Position numbers and translations under genes: made by a program. The notes beneath the pieces were generated by a model. The model made no database searches. It was given only the letters and a program-made list of their open reading frames with translations, and was not told where the DNA came from. From Halieaceae bacterium (GTDB taxonomy: Bacteria; Pseudomonadota; Gammaproteobacteria; Pseudomonadales; Halieaceae), in the NCBI GenBank assembly GCA_003523185.1, contig DPGN01000001.1, positions 16,501 through 31,363 on the forward strand: a stretch of DNA of 14,863 bases, read 5' to 3'. Below, piece by piece: positions 6,026-12,814 of the stretch; position 1 is the stretch's first letter; every line of letters starts with the position of its first letter.

Positions 6026-6283
6026 ATGGCACGAGTAACCGTTGAAGACTGCCTCGATAATGTTGATAACCGCTTTGAGTTGGTCTTGTTGGCCGCGAAG
6101 CGCGCGCGACAGTTGAGCACAGGCGGCAAAGATCCACTCGTAGAAGTAGAGTCCGACAAGTCAACCGTTCTTGCGCTTCGCGAGATTGCTGAAGGTCTTA
6201 TTACGCCTGACGTTATGGCTCGCGAACACGAGCTGGAAGCTGAAGAGGAATTTGCGGCGAGCTTTGAAACACCCGTGCTCTGA
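6026..6283 (+). CDS. rpoZ: DNA-directed RNA polymerase omega subunit
   Basis: Omega is the small subunit that helps fold and hold beta' in RNA polymerase; in E. coli it forms part of ppGpp site 1 with beta'. The 85-residue protein starts MARVTVEDCLDNVDNRFELV and continues with LLAAKRARQLSTGGKDP (21-37) and DKSTVLALREIAEGLI (44-59). This is the full family pattern, followed by an acidic tail rich in glutamate. The start is ATG 6026, supported by AGGA at 6015-6018; the open frame continues 201 bases further upstream but would overlap gmk by about 125 bases. A promoter lies just upstream. spoT follows after 18 bases, so the subunit that senses ppGpp and the enzyme that turns it over are co-transcribed. 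Confidence 0.97.
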   Translation: MARVTVEDCLDNVDNRFELVLLAAKRARQLSTGGKDPLVEVESDKSTVLALREIAEGLITPDVMAREHELEAEEEFAASFETPVL

Positions 6284-6301
6284 GCTGCAATTTAAGGACC
6301 G

Positions 6302-8515
6302 GTGTCCACACCTCTTCAAGCCCTAGGAGCCTCTTTCAACGACGTCACCCGGCGTCTGGGGCTCCACACAACCTCCAGACCTCAACTTCTTCCCTCACAC
6401 AACCAGCGACAGTCGTTTACTGGCTTCGAGGATATTCTCGCTAGCTACCTCCACCCCGATCGGGTCAACGACATAAAGCGCGCCTACTTTTATGCCGAGC
6501 AAGCGCACTACGGGCAAGCGCGTCGAACCGGTGAGCCATACGTAACCCACCCACTAGCGGTTGCTACCGTACTGGCGCGCATGCACATGGACCATGAAAG
6601 CATCATGGCCGCGCTGCTACATGACGTTATTGAGGACACGGGTGTCACAAAGGAAGACATCAGAACGCAATTTGGCGAGGAAGTGGCCGACCTTGTGGAT
6701 GGCGTGAGCAAGCTGACGCACGTTGATTTCGATAGCGCCGAGCAAAAGCAGGCAGAAAACTTTCAAAAAATGGCGCTGGCGATGGCCCGGGATATCCGCG
6801 TCATTCTCGTAAAGCTCGCCGACAGGCTGCACAACATGCGGACGCTCGGTGCGCTCAAGCCAGAGGCGAAAAAACGGATTGCTAATGAAACGCTGGATAT
6901 CTATGCACCGATAGCAACACGACTGGGCATGAATGAAGTGCGCATGGAGTTTGAAGACCTCGGCTTACGCACACTCTACCCGATGCGAGCACGTCGTCTG
7001 GAAGCAGCGAGGGAAGCGGCCCGTGGTCGTCGCAAGCAGTTAATTGAGCAGATTAGCGAGCAGCTAGAGCAAGCGCTGTCGCGCGAGGGGATTCAGGGCG
7101 CAGTCATCGGTCGAGAAAAACACCTCTACAGTATTTATTCCAAAATGCGCGAGAAGCGAAAGTCGTTCTCCGACATCATGGATATCTTTGCCTTCCGAAT
7201 CATTTGCGACGACGTTGATGCCTGTTATCGAACGCTCGGCATTGTGCATTCGCTCTACAAGCCAGTCCCTGGTGAATTTAAAGATTACATTGCCATACCC
7301 AAGGCCAATGGTTACCAATCACTGCACACCGTTCTGAAAGGCATGCACGGCGTCCCCATTGAAATCCAAATACGCACTCGCGATATGGAAGACATGGCAA
7401 ACAACGGGATTGCCGCCCACTGGCTTTATAAGAGCCAGCAGGACAATGCCAATATCCCTCAAATGCGCGCTCGAGAGTGGGTCCAAGGCCTTCTTGAGAT
7501 GCAACAAACAGCCGGCAATTCGCTTGAATTTATTGAGAGCGTGAAGGTCGATCTATTCCCCGATGAGGTTTATGTCTTTACGCCCAAAGGCGCCATCATG
7601 GAGCTCCCAAAGGGGGCCTGCGCCGTCGATTTCGCCTACGCGGTACACAGTGATGTAGGTAACCGCTGTGTCGCCTGCCGGATCAATAATCAGCTCGCAC
7701 CGCTGTCAGAGCCACTGGAAAGTGGTGTCACCGTCGAAATCGTGACATCCCAGGCCGGTCGGCCTACACCGTCGTGGCTGAATTTTGCTGTGACCGCGAG
7801 AGCGCGATCGCAGATCAGACACTTCTTGAAGCAGCAGCAACGGGAAGACTCTGTTGAACTCGGTCGTAAGTTGCTGGAGAAGGCTCTCACGACCTTGCAA
7901 TCGGATGATGCGGTCACCACCGAATCATTAGAGACTCTCATCAGTGCGCATTATCCCAATAGCGCCTACGACGATATCCTCACCGATATTGCCCTTGGAA
8001 ATCAGTTGCCGCAGGTGGTCGCCGCCAATCTACTAGGTCAGGCAGGCGCCTCCCTCGAAAATGACCAAAGTGCGATGGAAATCAAAGGCACCGAGGGCTA
8101 TGTACTCGTTTATGCGAAGTGCTGCTGCCCCCTACCTGGCGACCCTATCGAAGGCTTTTTAAGCCCAGACAGAGGTCTGGTTGTCCATCGCGAGAATTGT
8201 CGAAATCTCTCAGATCTGAGAGAACAGCCTGAGCGCCTAATGCCCCTCAGATGGGACGATCAAATCGAAGGCACTTACCCTGTCGCTATTCGTATCGAAA
8301 TGGCGAACCAGCGCGGTATGATCGCCACGCTAGCGACAAAACTCAGTGCCATTGGTCTCAACATCGAGCGTATATCGACCCAAGACGAGTCAGTACACTT
8401 TTCCAGCATCATCATTGAATTGCAGCTAAACAGCCGAGTCCACCTCGCCCGCGTGATGAAACGCGTCAGGGTGATGGAAGGCGTACGCAAAGTGGTTCGC
8501 TGCAGTCGCCGCTAA
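6302..8515 (+). CDS. spoT: Bifunctional (p)ppGpp synthetase/hydrolase SpoT
   Basis: This 737-residue RelA/SpoT homologue adjusts the alarmone (p)ppGpp. The hydrolase domain looks active: RRTGEPYVTHP (74-84, His83), HDVIEDT (107-113) and KLADRLHNMRTL (171-182). The synthetase domain has GREKHLYSIYSKM (270-282), YIAIPKANGYQSLHT (329-343) and EIQIRT (354-359). A TGS domain (about 415-478), a cysteine-bearing region with KCCCPLPGD (606-614), and a C-terminal ACT domain (about 656-737) follow. Two oddities: the motif usually reading RXKD in bifunctional enzymes is EFKD (325-328), and about 40 residues precede the region where E. coli SpoT begins. The start is GTG 6302, with AAGGA at only 3 bases; an upstream in-frame stop at 6293 and the lack of a nearby ATG leave little choice. 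It lies 18 bases after rpoZ and 14 before ridA. Confidence 0.97.
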   Translation: MSTPLQALGASFNDVTRRLGLHTTSRPQLLPSHNQRQSFTGFEDILASYLHPDRVNDIKRAYFYAEQAHYGQARRTGEPYVTHPLAVATVLARMHMDHESIMAALLHDVIEDTGVTKEDIRTQFGEEVADLVDGVSKLTHVDFDSAEQKQAENFQKMALAMARDIRVILVKLADRLHNMRTLGALKPEAKKRIANETLDIYAPIATRLGMNEVRMEFEDLGLRTLYPMRARRLEAAREAARGRRKQLIEQISEQLEQALSREGIQGAVIGREKHLYSIYSKMREKRKSFSDIMDIFAFRIICDDVDACYRTLGIVHSLYKPVPGEFKDYIAIPKANGYQSLHTVLKGMHGVPIEIQIRTRDMEDMANNGIAAHWLYKSQQDNANIPQMRAREWVQGLLEMQQTAGNSLEFIESVKVDLFPDEVYVFTPKGAIMELPKGACAVDFAYAVHSDVGNRCVACRINNQLAPLSEPLESGVTVEIVTSQAGRPTPSWLNFAVTARARSQIRHFLKQQQREDSVELGRKLLEKALTTLQSDDAVTTESLETLISAHYPNSAYDDILTDIALGNQLPQVVAANLLGQAGASLENDQSAMEIKGTEGYVLVYAKCCCPLPGDPIEGFLSPDRGLVVHRENCRNLSDLREQPERLMPLRWDDQIEGTYPVAIRIEMANQRGMIATLATKLSAIGLNIERISTQDESVHFSSIIIELQLNSRVHLARVMKRVRVMEGVRKVVRCSRR

Positions 8516-8529
8516 CGAGGTCACATCTC

Positions 8530-8913
8530 ATGAACAATAGAGCTGTTATCACTACCGCCGCTGCTCCCGCCGCCATTGGCCCTTACTCGCAGGCGGTGAA
8601 AGTAGGAAATACCGTCTGGATATCGGGACAAATACCGTTGGACCCAGAAACAATGGAAGTCGTAGACGGCGGTATCGAGGCAGAGACACGTCAAGTATTT
8701 GCCAACCTCAGCGCCATTGCTGAGGCGGCGGGTGGGTCACTTGATAACTCTGTGAAAATTAATATTTCACTTACTGATCTAGCCAACTTTCAGGCGGTTA
8801 ATGCGGTGATGGCCGAGGCGTTCAAAGAGCCTTATCCCGCACGAGCCTGCGTACAAGTTGCCGCATTACCCAAAGGCGTGCAGGTCGAAATCGAGGCAAT
8901 ACTCGCGATCTAA
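8530..8913 (+). CDS. ridA: RidA family 2-iminobutanoate/2-iminopropanoate deaminase
   Basis: RidA hydrolyses reactive enamine/imine intermediates released by PLP enzymes such as threonine dehydratase, preventing damage to other PLP enzymes. The 127-residue protein has the family landmarks: AIGPYSQAV (15-23), VWISGQIPLDP (29-39), PARACVQVAALPKGVQVEIE (103-122), with the substrate-binding Arg105 and catalytic Glu120 both present at the E. coli numbering. It would act as a cytosolic trimer. It follows spoT by 14 bases with GAGG at 8517-8520, so it is probably the last gene of the yicC-spoT run; the same neighbour is known in Pseudomonas. It ends 5 bases from the convergent NAD(P)-binding gene. 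RidA paralogues differ in substrate range, but the conserved Arg and Glu favour the canonical activity. Confidence 0.95.
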   Translation: MNNRAVITTAAAPAAIGPYSQAVKVGNTVWISGQIPLDPETMEVVDGGIEAETRQVFANLSAIAEAAGGSLDNSVKINISLTDLANFQAVNAVMAEAFKEPYPARACVQVAALPKGVQVEIEAILAI

Positions 8914-8918
8914 AAGCC

Positions 8919-9758
8919 TTAGCGGTGTTGCGTCAAAGCGTCGCGGTAGCCCTCTCGAAAAGTGGGGTAACGAAGTTGGAAGCCCGTAGATAAAAGCTTG
9001 GCGTTGCTAATACGTCTATTGCCTCTCGGCTGATTTTCTCGCTCGCCTGTCGGTTCTCGGCCAAGCTGATCGAAACACCAGGCCTCTAGATCCGCGGCTT
9101 TCACTGGCTCATTATCATTAAGAGACAGTGTTGAGGGGATCCGAGCCCCTTTGATGTGCAAGTCAATAAGGTGGGCGAGGACGCCCGCCACATCTTCTCT
9201 ATGAATTCGGTTGGTGTATCCAGAGCCCAGCTGGGACTTAAGACCCTCGAGGATGGGCTTGAGCATGATGGGCCTCGCACCATCGTAAAGCCCGCTGGGG
9301 CGCAATACTGTTGTGGTTGCGTGACGGCGGAAGCAAGCCTCGCCATCGAGCAAGGCGTCGACGAAGGGATCGCCGCCGGCCAGCGGCGAATCTTCGGTGA
9401 CCCAGCCACCTGCCTTCTCGGCGTAAACCCGCGTTGATGATACGAAAATGGCACGCTCAGCATGTGTTAAAACGCCCGCCTCACAGATATTACGTGCCGC
9501 CTGAGCATAGCCCAGCTGATATCCTTCGAGATCACGACTTGCTGGCACAGGCGTAAAAATAACCACGTCGGGTGTCAGTGAAGCCGCGTCCGCCAATGTG
9601 TCCCTTTGCGTGTAATCCCCAAAGACCGCCTTGACGCCCTCTGGCAGTAGCTCAGGTCGACGAGAGACCCCAACGACCTCCGCCACGCCGCTCAGCTTTG
9701 GCACCAAGCGCCGCGCCAGATCGCCAAAGCCTATTACCATTATCTGTGGAGTCTTCAC
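8919..9758 (-). CDS. YeeZ-like NAD(P)-binding SDR-fold protein (epimerase/dehydratase superfamily)
   Basis: The 279-residue protein has an N-terminal Rossmann fold: MVIGFGDLARRLV (7-19) with a GxG-type dinucleotide loop, VVIFTPVPASRD (65-76), then SSTRVYAE (107-114), and an extended-SDR C-terminal half with LRPSGLYDGARPI (152-164) and HREDVAGVLAHLID (186-199). It resembles E. coli YeeZ and similar atypical SDRs annotated as NAD-dependent epimerases. The usual YxxxK catalytic pair is not intact: Tyr112 is present but the nearest lysine is at 115, not 116, so classic SDR catalysis is doubtful. Substrate and pathway are unknown. The start is GTG (9756-9758) with AAGG upstream. It is divergent from recG, possibly sharing a promoter region, and convergent with ridA. 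Confidence 0.85.
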   Translation of the reverse strand: MKTPQIMVIGFGDLARRLVPKLSGVAEVVGVSRRPELLPEGVKAVFGDYTQRDTLADAASLTPDVVIFTPVPASRDLEGYQLGYAQAARNICEAGVLTHAERAIFVSSTRVYAEKAGGWVTEDSPLAGGDPFVDALLDGEACFRRHATTTVLRPSGLYDGARPIMLKPILEGLKSQLGSGYTNRIHREDVAGVLAHLIDLHIKGARIPSTLSLNDNEPVKAADLEAWCFDQLGREPTGERENQPRGNRRISNAKLLSTGFQLRYPTFREGYRDALTQHR

Positions 9759-9783
9759 CTGCCTACCTTCATGCCGCTATTAT
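9754..9783 (+). promoter_or_regulatory. Candidate promoter for recG with overlapping divergent -10
   Basis: TTCACC (9754-9759) and TATTAT (9778-9783) are 18 bases apart and would start RNA about 20 bases before the recG GTG. On the other strand GATAAT (9779-9784) overlaps the same bases and could serve the divergent SDR-fold gene, though I see no good -35 for it. Pattern evidence only. Confidence 0.35.
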
Positions 9784-9810
9784 CATTGGGCCACCAAGAC
9801 GAAACGTATT

Positions 9811-11874
9811 GTGCCGACCGACATTCTTCAGCTGCCGCTGCAGCAATTCAAGGGCGTAGGCCCAAAGGTTTTTGAAAAGCTGAACGCTATGGGTCTTCGC
9901 ACCATAGAAGACATGCTATTTCATTTTCCCTTACGCTATCAGGATAAAACTCGCCGGACCGCGATTGGCGAACTGCGTGAGGGCATGGACGCCGTTGTCA
10001 GAGGAACCATAAGCGCCTCTGGCATTGCCAGAGGTCGCAGACCTACACTCATCGTCAAAGTAGACGATGGAACCGGCCTCACAACGCTCCGCTTTTTTCA
10101 TTTTCGCCGCGCACAAGCTCTTCAACTCAAGGTGGGTGAGATCATCACCCTCTTCGGGCAACCGCGCCTCGTTGGAGGTCAGCCGGAGTTCGCACATCCC
10201 GAATATCAGGTGGGTGAGCGAGAGACAGCGCTGGAAGATGCATTGACTCCTGTATATCCAACGACCGAGGGCATGGGTCAAAGCACGCTGCGTAATCTCG
10301 CTAGACAGGCATTGACCTACCTCACGCAGAACCCACCAGACGATTTACTTCAGGGACGGTTAAAGGACGGGCCGTCCATGGCAGAGGCTATCGCCCTGTT
10401 GCATCAGCCGCCAGCCAGCGTGAACACACAGACCATTCTTGAGGGACGACACCCCGCACAACTCCGTCTAGCAAGCGAGGAGCTCATCGCACACCAAATT
10501 TCGATGCTGTCTCGACGCGCGCGGACATTGCAACTGCAGTCTGCACGAGTTGCAGAAGGTGGCAAACTCGCCAAGGCCATCATCGAAACCCTACCGTTCT
10601 CACTTACCGGCGCGCAAACGCGAGTTTGCTCCGAAATTGTCGAGGACCTAAAAAAACCCACACCGATGTTACGACTGCTTCAGGGCGACGTTGGTTCAGG
10701 CAAAACGTTGGTAGCAGCCATTAGCGCCGCGCACATGGTGGAGGCGGGACATCAAGTGGCACTGATGGCACCCACCGAACTCTTGTCCGAGCAACATTTT
10801 CGGGGCTTTAACCAATGGTTCAAACCCTTGGGGGTAAGAGTGCTGTGGCTAACTGGCCAAATCAAAGGCAAGGCTCGACGAGAGGCGCTGACGGCTGTTG
10901 AAGAGGGCGGCGTTGATATCGTGGTTGGTACGCACGCGTTGTTTCAGGACCACGTGTCATTCGCATCACTTGGACTGGTTCTCGTCGATGAGCAGCACCG
11001 CTTTGGCGTCAATCAGAGGCTGTCACTTACCCGCCGGGGAAAAGATGACATCACCCCCCATCAGCTGACCATGACCGCCACCCCCATACCAAGAACCCTG
11101 TCGATGGTGGCGTACGCGGACTTGGACTGCTCGGTGATTGACGAGCTTCCACCCGGGCGAAAACCCATAACGACGGTGTTGATTGACACGGCACGAAGAC
11201 AACAGGTGATTGACCGCGTTGGCGCTGCATGCCGAGAGGGGCGTCAGGCGTACTGGGTCTGCGCCTTGATTGAAGAGAGTGACGCATTGCAGGCAAATGC
11301 GGCTGAAATAGCTGCGGCGCAACTGAGCGAAGTCTTAACCGACCTGAAAGTAGGTCTGTTACACGGGCGACTCAGCGCTGATGAGAAAGCGGAGATGATG
11401 GCTGCCTTTGCTGCAAATCGCATTGATATCCTGGTCGCAACGACCGTTATTGAGGTCGGTGTGGATGTCCCCAATGCAAGCATGATGATTATCGAAAATG
11501 CGGAGCGTTTCGGGCTGGCGCAATTGCACCAATTGCGTGGGCGAGTAGGCCGAGGTGCCATAGAAAGCCATTGCTTGTTGATGTATCAATCACCACTGAG
11601 CCAAACCGCCAAGCAGCGTCTTGCGGTCATGCGGGAATCACAAGACGGGTTCGTTATCGCCGAGAAAGATCTGAGCATTCGCGGACCAGGGGAAGTGCTG
11701 GGGACACGACAGACCGGGCTGTCATCGTTCCGAGTCGCTCGACTTCCCGAGCACGAAGCGCTTCTGGAGATAGCACAAACAGTCGCCGAGGAGCTAGTAC
11801 GGGACGACCCCAAACGGGCAGAACAGATTGAGTCGCGTTGGACTCGCGCACGCGAAGCCTTTGCACACGTATAA
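9811..11874 (+). CDS. recG: ATP-dependent DNA helicase RecG
   Basis: RecG remodels stalled replication forks and branch-migrates recombination intermediates and R-loops. From GTG 9811 the protein is 687 residues, close to the 693 of E. coli RecG. The N-terminal wedge domain includes FKGVGPKVFEKL (13-24) and FHFPLRYQDKTR (37-48). The helicase core has Walker A GDVGSGKT (292-299), DEQHRFGVNQR (393-403, motif II), TATPIPRTL (422-430), TTVIEVGVDVPNA (544-556) and QLRGRVGRG (574-582, motif VI). LSIRGPGEVLGTRQTG (621-636) is the family's C-terminal signature. The frame is open back to 9631, but that stretch overlaps the divergent gene and is not RecG-like. The GTG has no strong ribosome site. ubiA follows closely, so recG-ubiA may be co-transcribed, as the order in Pseudomonas suggests. 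Confidence 0.97.
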   Translation: MPTDILQLPLQQFKGVGPKVFEKLNAMGLRTIEDMLFHFPLRYQDKTRRTAIGELREGMDAVVRGTISASGIARGRRPTLIVKVDDGTGLTTLRFFHFRRAQALQLKVGEIITLFGQPRLVGGQPEFAHPEYQVGERETALEDALTPVYPTTEGMGQSTLRNLARQALTYLTQNPPDDLLQGRLKDGPSMAEAIALLHQPPASVNTQTILEGRHPAQLRLASEELIAHQISMLSRRARTLQLQSARVAEGGKLAKAIIETLPFSLTGAQTRVCSEIVEDLKKPTPMLRLLQGDVGSGKTLVAAISAAHMVEAGHQVALMAPTELLSEQHFRGFNQWFKPLGVRVLWLTGQIKGKARREALTAVEEGGVDIVVGTHALFQDHVSFASLGLVLVDEQHRFGVNQRLSLTRRGKDDITPHQLTMTATPIPRTLSMVAYADLDCSVIDELPPGRKPITTVLIDTARRQQVIDRVGAACREGRQAYWVCALIEESDALQANAAEIAAAQLSEVLTDLKVGLLHGRLSADEKAEMMAAFAANRIDILVATTVIEVGVDVPNASMMIIENAERFGLAQLHQLRGRVGRGAIESHCLLMYQSPLSQTAKQRLAVMRESQDGFVIAEKDLSIRGPGEVLGTRQTGLSSFRVARLPEHEALLEIAQTVAEELVRDDPKRAEQIESRWTRAREAFAHV

Positions 11875-11875
11875 T
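11870..11875 (+). promoter_or_regulatory. Perfect -10 hexamer (TATAAT) across the recG stop codon
   Basis: TATAAT contains the recG TAA stop (11872-11874). RNA would start near 11882-11883, just before ubiA. I find no acceptable -35 at 16-18 bases, so it could be chance or an activator-dependent promoter. Confidence 0.25.
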
Positions 11876-11904
11876 CACTAGCATGAAATTGTTTGGATGA
11901 CCCC

Positions 11905-12786
11905 TTGTCAGCAATTGCCCTAACACGACAAAAACTCAGCGCGCTCCTGCGGGTGATTCGATTTGACAAGCCCATTGGGACTTACCTGTTGCTCGCACCC
12001 GCGCTCTGGGGCCTGATCATTGCGTCCGAGGGACTACCAACGCCGTTCCTGATCTTCACTTTTATTGTCGGCGCCTTCGTTATGCGATCGGCGGGATGTA
12101 CGACCAATGACCTCTCCGATCGAAAGTTGGACGGCTTTGTTGAGCGAACCCGTAACCGACCTTTAGTGACCGGAGAGGTATCGGTCATTGAAGCGCTATG
12201 CTTGCTGTTTGGTTTACTGGGGCTTGCATTGTGGCTGGTGATGCAAATTAACTGGCTCACCGTACAACTATCGTTCATTGGCGCTGCGCTAACCATCGTG
12301 TATCCATTCATGAAGCGCTTCACTCATCTGCCACAAGTAGTCCTAGGCATGGCCTTCTCTTGGAGCATTCCCATGGCCTTCGCAGCCGCCACGGGGACAA
12401 TGCCTGCAGGGCTGTGGTGGTTATTCCTCGCGAACCTTTTATGGGTCGTGGTCTATGACACGCAGTACGCCATGGTCGATAGAGAGGACGATCTTGAAGT
12501 GGGTATCAAGTCGACAGCCATACTGTTTGGTGAAGCCGATACGCGAATCATTTTGGGGCTGCAGGTAGCGTGTTTGCTGTGTTTCGTAGCTACCGGCATG
12601 AGTTTTAATCTGGGCGTTATTTACTTCCTATCGATTGCCGCAGTCGCTGCGCTGTTTGTCAGGCACCAGCGACTCATCAGCGACCGGTCGCGCGAAACCT
12701 GCTTTCAAGCCTTTAACGAGAGTAAGTGGATTGGTTTAATCGTGGCGGTTGGGCTATTGGGACACTACGCCACTCTATCCGTATAA
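11905..12786 (+). CDS. ubiA: 4-hydroxybenzoate octaprenyltransferase (UbiA)
   Basis: UbiA is an inner-membrane enzyme that attaches the polyprenyl tail to 4-hydroxybenzoate in ubiquinone synthesis. From TTG 11905 the protein is 293 residues (E. coli 290). Both aspartate motifs that bind Mg-diphosphate are present: NDLSDRKLD (68-76) and YDTQYAMVDREDD (184-196). RFDKPIGTYLLLAPALWG (19-36), VYPFMKRFTHLPQVVLGMAF (132-151) and GIKSTAILFG (200-209) are typical of the family. Hydrophobic stretches fit about eight or nine membrane helices. The start is uncertain: TTG 11893 would add four residues but lacks a ribosome site, whereas GGA (11895-11897) is placed for TTG 11905. ubiC, often adjacent elsewhere, is absent here. 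It follows recG closely and precedes a GNAT-like gene by 28 bases. Confidence 0.96.
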   Translation: MSAIALTRQKLSALLRVIRFDKPIGTYLLLAPALWGLIIASEGLPTPFLIFTFIVGAFVMRSAGCTTNDLSDRKLDGFVERTRNRPLVTGEVSVIEALCLLFGLLGLALWLVMQINWLTVQLSFIGAALTIVYPFMKRFTHLPQVVLGMAFSWSIPMAFAAATGTMPAGLWWLFLANLLWVVVYDTQYAMVDREDDLEVGIKSTAILFGEADTRIILGLQVACLLCFVATGMSFNLGVIYFLSIAAVAALFVRHQRLISDRSRETCFQAFNESKWIGLIVAVGLLGHYATLSV

Positions 12787-12814
12787 GCCCTGAATACTAG
12801 CCAGACTCTCCAGC

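Noticed and set aside
9631..9810. N-terminal extension of the recG frame back to 9631
   Set aside because: It is antisense to the SDR-fold gene and unlike RecG; from GTG 9811 the length and first residues fit the family.
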